Shown: positions 1-8,053 of the stretch, piece by piece | Position numbering within the stretch: position 1 is the stretch's first letter | Layout: each line of letters starts with the position of its first letter | NCBI GenBank assembly: GCA_963842775.1 | Contig: CAWJHQ010000015.1 | Location: 1 to 64,000 of the forward strand | Direction of reading: 5' to 3' | DNA from: R-RK-3 sp963842775 | GTDB lineage: Bacteria > Pseudomonadota > Alphaproteobacteria > Rhizobiales > Rhodomicrobiaceae | Length of the DNA: 64,000 bases | The notes under the pieces: generated by a model | Told to the model about the DNA's origin: nothing | The model's input: the letters and a program-made list of their open reading frames with translations, nothing else | Databases searched by the model: none | Translations under genes and position numbers: made by a program

Positions 1-136
1 GAATCAAGTGCCATGGCGACAATTCCCTTCTCGTGAGGATCTCATTCAGCTTGACCGTGCCGCCTTCGATCGCTTCGGCGAGTACCAGCGCGATGTGGAA
101 TTAGACCCAGCGCAACTATTTCTACACCGTTCGATG

Positions 137-645
137 TCAGGCCTTGGCGCGCCGCCGCTGGCGATACTGATCGACGATGACGGCGCCGACAATGATCCCG
201 CCTTTGATGATATCCTGGTAATAGGCGTCGACGCGAAGAAAGGTGAAGCCGGAGATCATCACGCGGAGAATCAGTCCGCGGATCACCGTGCCGGTGATGC
301 GCCCCTGGCCGCCCGACAGCGAAACGCCGCCGATGACGGAAGCCGCGATGGACGATGCCGATGCCCCTGGTCGCGGAGATCGCGGATAATCTCAAACATG
401 TGCTCGACTACTCGCTCAGTCAGGGCCGACGTCGGCTCATCCATGATCGGTATGTCGGTATCATAGGAGACGGCCTTGGCGATTTCGACCATCTGCCGGT
501 TCGCCACGCTGAGATCGCCGACTTCGGCTTCTGGATCGCTATCGATCTTGAGGCGCTCGAACAGCGCCTCGGTCATCCGCCGCATTTCGGCGTGATTGAC
601 GAAACCCAGCCGGTTCCTCGGCTCGCGCCGGCCGCCCAGGCTAAC
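137..645 (-). pseudogene. Remnant of a sugar ABC importer: ATPase fragment joined to permease C-terminus
   Basis: The first part reads as the middle of an MglA/RbsA-type sugar ABC ATPase: REPRNRLGFVN, then VGDLSVANRQMVEIAKA and a Walker B MDEPTSALTE. The Walker A half and the second ATPase domain are absent. After RDQG the reading passes through a one-base shift and then directly into the last ~70 residues of an RbsC/MglC-type permease (ASVIGGVSLSGGQGRITG, then YYQDIIKGGIIVGAVIV) ending at a stop. An internal deletion therefore removed most of both genes. Nothing here can make a working importer. The fragment marks the left accessory region as a decaying, rearranged stretch. Confidence 0.7.
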
Positions 646-752
646 CGGTCGGGCCGCTTCGGAACCGGCCGCAGCGCCTCAAAGACGTAGGAGAATGCGA
701 CCAGCACAACGAGCGCAGCCAGCACGCCAGCTAAAGTCGTCCCCAGGCTCAC
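645..752 (-). pseudogene. Possible 5' fragment of a membrane-anchored protein
   Basis: A GTG at 752 follows a GAGGGAA ribosome-binding site and opens a short frame with one strongly hydrophobic helix (GTTLAGVLAALVVLVAFSYV) and then EALRPVPKRPDRLAW. This start resembles the anchored N-terminus of some alpha/beta hydrolases, from memory only. It breaks off where the ABC ATPase fragment begins, so it looks like a truncated gene at a rearrangement junction. Confidence 0.25.
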
Positions 753-1063
753 GGGCCGTTCCCTCTATTCGCTTGCCGATTGGGTGAATCGCCGGCGACT
801 ATGCCCCGTATTGCCGCGGACTCTCTGTGATCGACACGGGATGTTCAAGATCATCTTTTGCTCACCTCCACCCATTGGACTCTCGTGACGACGGTCAGAT
901 CACCAATCTGGGGCCAGTCCGTTTTTTTTCGCATCGATCGATTTAATACCGATCCTGTTCCCCGCGGGACAGCGGCGGCGCTTCGTTGGAGACAGTATCA
1001 AACCTATCGGGACCGCTGAAGGCGATCCGGTACGGCGAAACAGACCCATCGGAGGACACTACC
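753..1063. other. Intergenic stretch upstream of leader peptide A
   Basis: No gene is visible. The stretch holds a T-run at about 922-929 and the GTTCCCCGCGGGAC element at 957-970. It presumably carries the promoter of the small peptide gene that starts at 1064. Confidence 0.5.
957..970. promoter_or_regulatory. Candidate palindromic operator, copy 1
   Basis: GTTCCCCGCGGGAC lies 107 bases before the start of leader peptide A. It is an imperfect version of the GTTCC...GGAAC palindromes found 81 bases before peptides B and C. Recurrence at all three peptide genes is visible in the sequence; binding by a shared regulator is inference. GGAAC is also a common -35 motif of ECF sigma factors. Confidence 0.35.
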
Positions 1064-1243
1064 ATGATCGAAGACACCAACAAGAATTCGGACTTCGCGG
1101 AAATCCGCGAACTATCAATGGACGAGATCGATGCCACATCCGGCGCCGGCATCATTTCGTGGCTGCGGCGGCTCTTCGGCGGCGACAACCCGCAACCCCC
1201 GCGCGGCCCCCACAACCAGCCGCCTCCCCACATCGGCAAATAG
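1064..1243 (+). CDS. Double-glycine-type leader peptide A, bacteriocin-like precursor with proline-rich core
   Basis: This 59-residue peptide starts at an ATG eight bases after GGAGGA. Residues 1-28 look like a leader for C39-peptidase exporters: acidic and polar, with ELSMDEIDATSGAG, matching the usual pattern of leucine and glutamate spacing before a Gly-Gly or Gly-Ala cleavage site. The predicted core of about 30 residues has two halves. The first is a short amphipathic cationic helix (IISWLRRLF). The second is a tail with seven prolines in 18 residues (PQPPRG, PHNQPPPHIGK), net positive. No modification enzyme is adjacent. The exporter and adaptor 2-3 kb downstream are the likely processing and secretion route. 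An antimicrobial role is inference; a signal or toxin-like role is possible. Confidence 0.7.
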   Translation: MIEDTNKNSDFAEIRELSMDEIDATSGAGIISWLRRLFGGDNPQPPRGPHNQPPPHIGK

Positions 1244-1397
1244 TTGAATGCGTACCGGCAAGTGTACGCCCATTCAGGAGGGCGTGCACTTCCGGTAACG
1301 CCTTGACATTTATCCGTCGATGCGCCTCCCTCCTGGGCTGCGGGGCGGTTGACGCGAGGCCCGATCAACCTAGAGTTGGTGCTGGGAGGCTGGGACA

Positions 1398-2917
1398 ATG
1401 CACGTCTATTTGCGAGGCAGTCTTCAGCAGAAGCTGAGGCTGGTATCCGGCTTTGTGCTGTTTGCCTTTGCAACCGCCCACTTCCTCAACCACGCGCTCG
1501 GATTGGTCAGCCTCGAAGCCATGCATGAGATGCAGCAGATGCGCACGGCTTTGACCCGATCCACCGTTGGAACCACCATTCTGGCCGCGCGCTCGCCACG
1601 CATATCCTGTTGGCGCTGTACAAGATCGCGCGGCGCGATACATGGCGGATGCCGCGCTGGGAAGCAATCCAGATTATTCTGGGCCTGGCGATACCGTTCT
1701 TTCTCTTCCCTCACATCATCAATACGCGCATCGCGCATCAGTTCTTCAACGTCCAGGACAGCTACCTCTACGAATTGATCCGTCTCTGGCCGGACAGCGC
1801 GGTTACCCAAAGCCTGCTGCTTCTTATCGTTTGGGCGCATGGGTGCCTCGGCCTCCATTATTGGCTGCGGCTTTCAGACGGATATGTGCGCGTCGCCCCC
1901 GCGCTTCTCACCTTTGCCATTGCCGTCCCGGTGCTGGCGCTGGCCGGCTTTGCGGTCGGCGGGCAGACGACGGGCGACATCATGACCGATCCCAATGCGT
2001 TCGCGGCGCTCAAGGCACGATCCAATTGGCCCAATGCCGAGGACAGCACTGCCTTGGCATGGCTGCGGACCGGCGCGCGCATCGCTTTCTATGCGCTTGT
2101 CGGCGCAGTTATAGGAGGCTCGCTGTTTTACAGGCTGTCTCGCGCGGCCTTGCGCCGGAAAGTGCGGGTGAGCTACGTCGATGGGCCGACGATCAATGCG
2201 ACCACGGGTAAAACATTGCTCGAAGTCAGCCGTTCGGCCGGAATTTCGCACGCATCGGTCTGCGGCGGTCGAGGGCGATGCTCGACATGCCGGGTGAGGG
2301 TGGAAACGGGTTTGGAGGGGCTGCCTCCGCCTACGGGCGCCGAAGCCATTACGCTGAGGTCGATCGAAGCTCCGGATAATATCAGGCTGGCCTGCCAGAT
2401 CCGGCCGTCGAGAGACTTGACGGTCGCCATCGTCAGCAGGCCGGCAACGCCGGGGCCGCCCCAGGAGAGCTTCGATGACATCAAGGAATTCGTCGCCGCG
2501 CATGTAAGAGGAGTCTTGGGAGATCACCTCGTCGACGTGCATTCCTCGGATGCCGCCATTGTCGCGCGATGGCTCGCCGATCAGGGCACGCAGCCCGTGC
2601 CGGTATACGATCTCGCGGCGAGCGAATTTCAGCTTGAAGGCGCGCGCATCGATTTCGTCGCCGACCGGCCGACGGCGGCGATCGTCTACAAGCGGAATGG
2701 CCGTCCGATCACTCTCTTTCAAAGCGCGCTCGGTGATTCTGCGTCGCTGGCGATCAGGGGGCAGCGCAACGGCTATCATGTGCTGGCATGGACGGATGAC
2801 AAACTCGCCTTCGTCGCGGTCTCGGATCTGCGTGCAAGCGATCTCGATCAATTGGAAGAGGCGCTCCGCCCCTCCGAGCCTGTTCTTAAGATGGATGCGC
2901 GGGCCGCAGCCGTATGA
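1398..2917 (+). CDS. Membrane / [2Fe-2S] ferredoxin / anti-sigma-like fusion protein (frameshifted)
   Basis: One base appears to be missing near 1583; restoring it joins an N-terminal frame (RLVSGFVLFAFATAHFLNHA) to the long frame at 1610 (ALATHILLALYK). The N-terminal ~230 residues contain about six hydrophobic helices with repeated histidines (HFLNH, ATHI, FPHI, AHGCLGLH), a layout seen in the membrane part of redox-linked adenylate cyclases of this order. A plant-type ferredoxin domain follows, with cysteines in CGGRGRCSTC and a fourth in RLACQI. The last ~130 residues have no cyclase. They instead match the C-terminal sensor domain of anti-sigma factors (WLADQGTQPVPVYDLAAS, LEGARIDFVADRPTA, GYHVLAWTDDKLAFVAVSDL). 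I infer a redox-responsive membrane regulator. It sits between leader peptide A and the export genes. Confidence 0.65.
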
Positions 2918-2928
2918 TGGTTTACCTT

Positions 2929-3032
2929 GAGCATGATCCGCAAAGGCGGGAGACCGGTTTTGCGATAAAGATCATGTTTGAACAAAGAGATAGAGGTGCA
3001 TTTCAATTCATCGAAGCGCGTCACCCTCTATA
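2929..3032. repeat. Dispersed intergenic repeat, GAGCATGATC family
   Basis: It begins GAGCATGATCCGCAAAG and continues to GGTTTTGCGATAAAGATCATG and a distal arm ending CACCCTCTA. The same architecture occurs at 15545, 16420 and 43571. These imperfect inverted repeats are common between genes in Hyphomicrobiales. This copy separates the fusion protein from the HlyD gene. Confidence 0.75.
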
Positions 3033-3105
3033 GAACTGCAACATGCCGCCGGTCTGCATGAAGACGGCCGCCGATGGCCTGAACGGATAGGTTGACGAGG
3101 AACAT

Positions 3106-4353
3106 ATGAGTGATCTTTTCCGCCGCGAGGCCGTTGCTCACGCGACGCGCAGGCTAGACGGTCAGGTCGTTCTGGCCACGCCGCTATCGGTCAGCACGCT
3201 GGGGCTGCTGCTTGCGGTTGTCGTCTTTACCGCGACGATATTTGCCGCACTGGGGACCTATTCGCGCAAAGCGACCGTCACGGGCTATCTCATCCCGGAC
3301 CAGGGCATGATCCGCGCGGCATCGCCGGCCGCGGCAACGCTGCAAAGCATCATGGTGCGGGAAGGCGACATCGTGGCCGCAGGCGACCGTATCGCCGTGC
3401 TCAGCGTGTCCACCGAGACGACCGGCGGGAATGTCGGCGATATCATCTCGCAAGGCCTCACATCCGAAACGCGGGCGGGCCGCGTCAAGGCCGAGTCCCG
3501 TCTGGCGCAGCTCGAAGTGGAGCGGGAGCAGGCGAACATCCGCCTCAGCAAGAGCGAGGCCGAGCACAGACAGATTTCTACGCAGGTCGCTCTACAGGCA
3601 CAGCGCCTGGAGATCGCCCGCGCCGAGTACGAACGAGGCCTCGATATTGCCAAGAAAGGCTTCCTTGCCCGGCGGGAGGTCGATGCGCGCCGCCTCGCCG
3701 CCCTTGGCGCCGAGCAGGAGCTTGCCAACCATAATCGCCAGCTTGCGTCGACCGAAAGCACCATTGCGGACATCAAGGCGCGTCTTGCATCGATACCGCT
3801 CGAGATCGACGCCGCGCGCTCGGAGGCGTCCACCGCGGAGGCGTCGCTCGATCAGCGCCGCGCCGAAGCCGAAGCGCGCCGGCTTCAATTCGTCACCGCG
3901 CCGGTGGGTGGCCGTGTCGCCGCTTTGCCCGTCACGACGGGGCAGTCCGTCGCTGTGGGCGCTACGATTGCAATCGTGGTGCCGGTCGGAGGCAAGCTCG
4001 AGGCGGAACTTCTTGCACCGTCGCGAGCGATCGGTTTCGTGCAGCCCGGGCAGGATGTCCTGATCAGCCTCCAGGCTTTTCCCTATCAGCGCTTCGGCAC
4101 GGTGCGCGGCACCGTCCGCACGGTCTCCTCGACGGTGATCAGCCCCAACGAGGTTGGCTTCCAGGGCCTGCGCATTGAGGAGCCGGTGTTTCGCATTCGA
4201 GTGACACTCGGGCGGGAGACGATGATGGCCTACGGGCAGGCAATACCGATGCAGCCCGGCATGCTGGCATCGGCGGAGATCGTCTTCGACCGGCGCAGCC
4301 TCATGGCCTGGCTGTTTGATCCAATCTATGCCGTGGTGGGGCGGTCGTCATGA
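3106..4353 (+). CDS. HlyD-family membrane fusion protein of the peptide exporter
   Basis: This 415-residue periplasmic adaptor should link the inner-membrane ABC exporter to an outer-membrane channel. Residues ~25-50 form the single N-terminal membrane helix. A split lipoyl/biotinyl-like domain follows (TVTGYLIPDQG ... IMVREGDIVAAGD), then a long coiled-coil hairpin (residues ~125-245, rich in Glu, Arg and Ala) and the returning half (VTAPVGGRVAALPVTTGQSV) with a beta-barrel and C-terminal domain. Length and layout fit CvaA/RaxA-type adaptors. The start has GAGGAAC just upstream. Its stop overlaps the start of the exporter gene by four bases (ATGA), so the two are translationally coupled. Confidence 0.9.
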   Translation: MSDLFRREAVAHATRRLDGQVVLATPLSVSTLGLLLAVVVFTATIFAALGTYSRKATVTGYLIPDQGMIRAASPAAATLQSIMVREGDIVAAGDRIAVLSVSTETTGGNVGDIISQGLTSETRAGRVKAESRLAQLEVEREQANIRLSKSEAEHRQISTQVALQAQRLEIARAEYERGLDIAKKGFLARREVDARRLAALGAEQELANHNRQLASTESTIADIKARLASIPLEIDAARSEASTAEASLDQRRAEAEARRLQFVTAPVGGRVAALPVTTGQSVAVGATIAIVVPVGGKLEAELLAPSRAIGFVQPGQDVLISLQAFPYQRFGTVRGTVRTVSSTVISPNEVGFQGLRIEEPVFRIRVTLGRETMMAYGQAIPMQPGMLASAEIVFDRRSLMAWLFDPIYAVVGRSS

Positions 4354-6497
4354 GCGTTTTCGATGAGCTGAATCTCGGCGGGCGCCGCCTGCCGGTCATC
4401 ACGGCCTCCGAAGCGGCCGAATGCGGCCTTGCGTGCATCGCGATGATCTCGCGCTACCACGGCCACGACGTCGATCTGAATGGGTTGCGGCAGCGCCACG
4501 CCATTTCGCTTGCCGGCGCGTCGCTCAAAAGCCTGATGGAGATCACCGATCAGCTCGGCTTCTCGACGCGTGCGCTGCGGGTCGAGCTGTCCGCGCTCGG
4601 CAAGATCCGCACGCCGGCCATCCTGCACTGGGATCTCAATCACTTCGTCGTTCTAAAGAGCGTCGGACGCAAGCGCATCACCGTGCATGATCCGGCGATC
4701 GGCTTGCGAGCCTTCACCAGAGAGGAATTCTCCAAACACTTTACCGGTGTCGTGCTCGAACTGGCGCGCGCCGAAACCTTCGAGCCCGTTTCCGCCCGCG
4801 CGCCGATGAAGCTGTCGATGCTGTGGTCGAGGATGACCGGATGGGGGTCGGCGCTCGTTCAGGTCCTCATTTTGTCGGTCGCCTTGCAGATCGCCGCATT
4901 CGTCGCGCCATTGCAGATGCAGCTCGTCGTCGATGAGGCGATTGCGAGCGTGGATCGCGACCTGTTGACCGTGATTGCGCTCGGCTTTGGCGCGATCGTC
5001 ATCATCCAGGCCGCCATCGAAGCCCTCCGCTGCTGGGCGCTCAGGGTATTCGGCCATCTTTTGAGCTTTCAGGTCTCCGGCAATCTGGTGCGCCACCTGC
5101 TGCGCCTGCCGAGCGACTATTTCGAGAAACGCCATGCCGGCGACATCATTTCGCGGCTGGGCTCGGTGAAGCCTATCCAGGACGCCATCACGCAGGGCGT
5201 CGTCGGCACGGTCATCGACGGCCTCATGGCGTGCATCGCGGCGGTCATCCTGTTCTTCTATTCCACGACCCTGGCGCTGGTCGTCATTGCCGCAGTCATC
5301 ATCAACATGGCGCTCAACCTTGCTCTGTTTCCGCGCATGAAGCAGCGGATGGAGGAGGAGATCCTCGCGGAGGCCAAGGAGCAGACGCACCTCATGGAGA
5401 GCGTGCGTGCGGCGGTAACGCTGAAACTCCTGGGCCGGGAGGCGGTGCGCGAGAGCGGTTGGCGCAACCTGCACGCCGAGACGACCAATGCCAGCATCGC
5501 GGTTGGCCGCCTCACCATCTCGCAAGGGCTGATTCAGAGCGTGGTCACCGGTCTGCAAACGGTGATCGTCATTTATATCGCCGGCCGTGCCATCCTTGAT
5601 GGGCAAGGCTTCTCGGTCGGCATGCTGTTCTCGTTTCTCTCCTATCGGCAGACCTTCACCGACCGCGCCAACGCCCTTGTCAACCAGCTCATGCAGTTCC
5701 GCTTCCTGCGGCTGCATCTCGATCGCCTGTCCGACATCGTCACGACGCCGACCGAGATCAGCGGCGCGGCGACCGCCCCAATGGAGATCAGGGGCCATGT
5801 GCGGCTGAAGCAGGTGGCGTTCCGCTACGGCGCCACCGATCCGCTCGTGCTGGAGGACATCGATCTCGAAATCTCGCCCGGCGATTACGTGGCCATCCAC
5901 GGTGCGTCGGGCGGCGGCAAGAGCACCTTGCTGAAATTGCTGCTGGGTCTCAACAATCCGAGCGACGGCACGATCGAGCTCGACGGCCAGCGCGCCACGC
6001 CGGAGAGATGGCGGGCCTGGCGCAGCGAGGTCGGCGTGGTCGCCCAGGACGACCGCCTGCTCTCCGGCACGCTTGCGGACAATATCGGCGGCTTCGATCC
6101 CGATCTCGATATGCAGCGCGTCGTCGCCGCTGCGGCGGCCTCTCAGGTCCACAACGACATCGTGCGCATGCCGATGCAATATCTGACGCTCGTCGGCGAC
6201 ATGGGTTCGACGCTGTCGGGCGGCCAGCGCCAGCGCATCCTCCTGGCACGCGCGCTCTACCGCCAGCCGAAGATCCTGATCCTGGACGAGGGGACAGCCA
6301 ATCTCGACGAGCAGAACGAGGAGCTGATCGCGGATCTCCTCGACCAGATGCCGATTACACGTATCGTGGTGGCGCATCGGCCGGCGCTGCTCCGCAGGGC
6401 CAAGCGGGTTTACGAGGTCGGCGGGCGCAAGCTCAAGCCCGTCCGGTACGGCTCGGCGCCCGAACCGTTGCCGGCGGCAGCGGCGGTCGCCACCTGA
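4350..6497 (+). CDS. C39-peptidase-containing ABC exporter (PCAT)
   Basis: A 715-residue bacteriocin-type processing exporter. Residues 1-130 are a C39 peptidase that should cut leaders after Gly-Gly: Cys25 (SEAAECGLACIAM), His98 (LNHFVVL) and Asp114 (VHDP) form the triad. The residue six before the cysteine, normally the oxyanion-hole glutamine, is Ala19. Residues ~160-440 are the six-helix membrane domain. The C-terminal ATPase has Walker A GASGGGKST (~517), signature LSGGQRQRILLA, Walker B ILILDEGTANLD and H-loop VVAHRP. It lies directly after its HlyD partner and just before two Gly-Gly leader peptides. No outer-membrane TolC is in the window. ATPase function looks intact; peptidase efficiency is uncertain because of the missing glutamine. 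Confidence 0.92.
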   Translation: MSVFDELNLGGRRLPVITASEAAECGLACIAMISRYHGHDVDLNGLRQRHAISLAGASLKSLMEITDQLGFSTRALRVELSALGKIRTPAILHWDLNHFVVLKSVGRKRITVHDPAIGLRAFTREEFSKHFTGVVLELARAETFEPVSARAPMKLSMLWSRMTGWGSALVQVLILSVALQIAAFVAPLQMQLVVDEAIASVDRDLLTVIALGFGAIVIIQAAIEALRCWALRVFGHLLSFQVSGNLVRHLLRLPSDYFEKRHAGDIISRLGSVKPIQDAITQGVVGTVIDGLMACIAAVILFFYSTTLALVVIAAVIINMALNLALFPRMKQRMEEEILAEAKEQTHLMESVRAAVTLKLLGREAVRESGWRNLHAETTNASIAVGRLTISQGLIQSVVTGLQTVIVIYIAGRAILDGQGFSVGMLFSFLSYRQTFTDRANALVNQLMQFRFLRLHLDRLSDIVTTPTEISGAATAPMEIRGHVRLKQVAFRYGATDPLVLEDIDLEISPGDYVAIHGASGGGKSTLLKLLLGLNNPSDGTIELDGQRATPERWRAWRSEVGVVAQDDRLLSGTLADNIGGFDPDLDMQRVVAAAAASQVHNDIVRMPMQYLTLVGDMGSTLSGGQRQRILLARALYRQPKILILDEGTANLDEQNEELIADLLDQMPITRIVVAHRPALLRRAKRVYEVGGRKLKPVRYGSAPEPLPAAAAVAT

Positions 6498-6555
6498 GGA
6501 GCGCCCAGCGTCGGTAAAACGGCCGGCGGCGATTTTTCCGAGAAATCTTTCCACT

Positions 6556-6569
6556 GTTCCGTGGGGAAC
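6556..6569. promoter_or_regulatory. Candidate palindromic operator, copy 2
   Basis: GTTCCGTGGGGAAC lies exactly 81 bases before the ATG of peptide B, the same spacing as copy 3 before peptide C. It could be a repressor or activator site, or an ECF-type -35 (GGAAC). No regulator can be assigned from the sequence. Confidence 0.4.
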
Positions 6570-6636
6570 CGCGGGCAAGTGCGGGCCGCGCTACAACAGA
6601 CTGGTCAAGACGAGCACAAACCAGTGGAGAGCGCAG

Positions 6637-6921
6637 ATGACCAGCAATCAGATGATCGACCAGCAGGCAGAAATTCGGGTTCTCGAGAATGCAGAAGTTG
6701 ATAGCGTCGCAGGTGGCTTTATGTCGACCGTCGATGTGTCAGGGATGCCCGACCGTATGGTAGGCGGCTGCGGTACGATGTGGTGGCAGCGTGAGCTCAT
6801 CAAGATCTTCACTGGCGGGCGTGCGTATTCCGCATCATTTGAGCTTTCCGTCAGAAAGAGCGTGGCCCCCCTCCCACGCTCTTTCTGCTTTTGCAGCAGG
6901 ACGCCATCGGCACTGCGGTGA
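6637..6921 (+). CDS. Double-glycine leader peptide B
   Basis: The ATG follows GGAGAGCGCAG. Residues 1-27 are a Gly-Gly leader (EIRVLENAEVDSVAGG) almost identical to that of peptide C. The core begins FMSTVDVSGMPDR and contains CGTMWWQRELIKIFTGG. The frame then runs on through the downstream terminator hairpin to 6921, giving 94 residues against 62 for peptide C. Alignment with C shows C stops just after FTGTQH, where B reads GRAYSAS. The long tail is therefore probably the result of a small indel, either natural or a sequencing error, and the intended core may be about 35-40 residues. It is the likely substrate of the adjacent C39 exporter. Confidence 0.65.
   Translation: MTSNQMIDQQAEIRVLENAEVDSVAGGFMSTVDVSGMPDRMVGGCGTMWWQRELIKIFTGGRAYSASFELSVRKSVAPLPRSFCFCSRTPSALR
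6852..6887 (+). terminator. Rho-independent terminator after peptide B
   Basis: A 14-bp perfect stem (CAGAAAGAGCGTGG pairing with CCACGCTCTTTCTG) encloses an eight-base C-rich loop and is followed by CTTTTG. It lies inside the apparent 3' extension of peptide B, which supports that frame having lost its proper stop. Confidence 0.75.
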
Positions 6922-6983
6922 GGAAGCGCCTGGACGGGCCGCCGAGGCGACCGCCGCCAATTTTTTCCAAAAGATTTTCCGTT

Positions 6984-6997
6984 GTTCCCCGGGGAAC
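6984..6997. promoter_or_regulatory. Candidate palindromic operator, copy 3 (perfect)
   Basis: GTTCCCCGGGGAAC is a perfect 14-bp palindrome 81 bases before peptide C. Copies 1 and 2 are degenerate versions. A further half-like GTTCCCCGCG occurs at about 7377, after the second terminator, perhaps a relic of another unit. Confidence 0.45.
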
Positions 6998-7064
6998 CGC
7001 GAACGAGTGCTGGCCGAGCTACAACAGACTGGTCAAGTCGAACACAAGCCAGTAGAGAGCGAAG

Positions 7065-7253
7065 ATGACCAGCACCAAGACGATCGAACAGCAGACCGAA
7101 ATCCGGGTTCTCGAGAATGCAGAAGTTGATCACGTCGCGGGTGGCTATCTCCCGAGCGTCGATGTGACGGGGATGCCCGACCGTAGTGAAATGTGCGGTA
7201 CGCTGTGGCTGTGGCTCCAGCGCGGCAAGATTTTCACCGGCACGCAGCATTAA
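7065..7253 (+). CDS. Double-glycine leader peptide C
   Basis: A 62-residue paralogue of peptide B. Leader residues 1-27 end in EVDHVAGG; the 35-residue core starts YLPSVDVTGMPDR and continues with CGTLWLWLQRGKIFTG. It has one cysteine, three tryptophans or near equivalents, and a hydrophobic centre. It carries its own copy of the upstream palindrome and terminator. The conserved VDVxGMPDR segment in both cores suggests a functional motif rather than a generic toxin helix. Export by the upstream HlyD/C39 ABC pair is strongly suggested by the leader and proximity. Activity (bacteriocin, signal or other) is unknown. Confidence 0.72.
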   Translation: MTSTKTIEQQTEIRVLENAEVDHVAGGYLPSVDVTGMPDRSEMCGTLWLWLQRGKIFTGTQH

Positions 7254-7279
7254 TTTCCGACATTTGATACTCGCCATCC

Positions 7280-7312
7280 GCAAGAGCGTGGTTCCCCTCC
7301 CCACGCTCTTGC
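7280..7312 (+). terminator. Terminator hairpin after peptide C
   Basis: GCAAGAGCGTGG pairs with CCACGCTCTTGC (12 bp) around a nine-base pyrimidine loop. It is the duplicate of the hairpin at 6852-6887; it lacks a strong T-run. Confidence 0.6.
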
Positions 7313-7607
7313 TGCGTCTGGCCGATGCGAACGAGGCGCGAGGCGCAAAAGAAGCAGCTCGCCATTTCCGGCCGCGCTGTTCCCCGCGATGCGAGTGAGG
7401 AAAATCGGTCTCGGCGGCGCGCAAATGAATGACCGCACATCAGGCCGATGATGTCGGCCGACATGCAGAGCCGGCCACCATCTAGCCAAAGCATTTCGGC
7501 AACGCCTCGATGAGAGTGATTGGATCGCCGCCACGGGCGAGATAGCTGAGGATGCAAGCCCCCACCGCCCACATCATCGACCTATCGTTAGAACGCCATT
7601 TCTGCGC
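7313..7607. other. Stretch without a recognisable gene
   Basis: No convincing coding frame. It contains GTTCCCCGCG at about 7377-7386, similar to the half-sites upstream of the peptide genes. It otherwise looks like decayed sequence between the peptide cluster and a transposase remnant. Confidence 0.4.
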
Positions 7608-8009
7608 GAAACCGACCGCCGGGCATGAATTGCCTCCAGCAGCAGGCGCGTTTCGATGAGTTCCTCAAGGAGTTCAATACAGAGCGGCCCCATGAGGCGC
7701 TTGCCATGAAGGTGCCGGGCGAGGTCTATCGCCCCGTCAGCCAAGCCCTATGCCGGTCTGCCCGAGCTCGACTATCCCTTCCATGACAGGGACATCCTCG
7801 TCACCGCCTGCGGCCGCATATGCATGCATCGCAAGAAGATCAACATCTCAACCGTCATGGCCGGTCAGAGGCTCGGCATCAAGGAGGTCGAAGACGGCAT
7901 TTGGCTCGTCTCCTTCATGCACTATGATCTGGGATATATCGACCTGGAGCAGAGAACTTTGCAAACCATCGACAACCCGTTCGGCACGAGGTTGTCACCC
8001 ATGTCTTAG
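7608..8009 (+). pseudogene. C-terminal remnant of an IS481-like transposase
   Basis: The reading begins abruptly at RPPGMNCLQQQARFDEF and continues FNTERPHEALAMKVP, then after a one-base shift near 7740 PYAGLPELDYPFHDRD and HYDLGYIDLEQRTLQTIDNP to the stop. This is the characteristic C-terminal third of an rve-type transposase widespread in Hyphomicrobiales. The DDE core is missing, so it cannot transpose. It marks the right edge of the accessory region, 45 bases from the tRNA-Thr gene. Confidence 0.82.
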
Positions 8010-8053
8010 GGACGATCTGTTACCGATGTCTCCGGTATGGACAATGAGAGGAA

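Larger units (their letters stand above)
6541..7320 (+). repeat. Tandem duplication of a peptide gene with its upstream region and terminator
   Basis: Two consecutive units (about 6541-6893 and 6955-7312) share the palindrome, the block ACAACAGACTGGTCAAG, the leader codons (CGGGTTCTCGAGAATGCAGA), the core VDV(S/T)GMPDR and a terminator hairpin. Each unit carries one peptide gene. Cores have diverged more than leaders, the pattern expected of duplicated secreted peptides. Confidence 0.85.

Noticed and set aside
4653..6578. 641-codon reverse frame opposite the C39 exporter
   Set aside because: Antisense shadow of a GC-rich gene; no recognisable motif, while the forward frame has full catalytic motifs.
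6852..7312. Repeated hairpins as a CRISPR-like array
   Set aside because: Only two copies, each a terminator within a duplicated gene cassette; no spacers or cas genes anywhere in the window.
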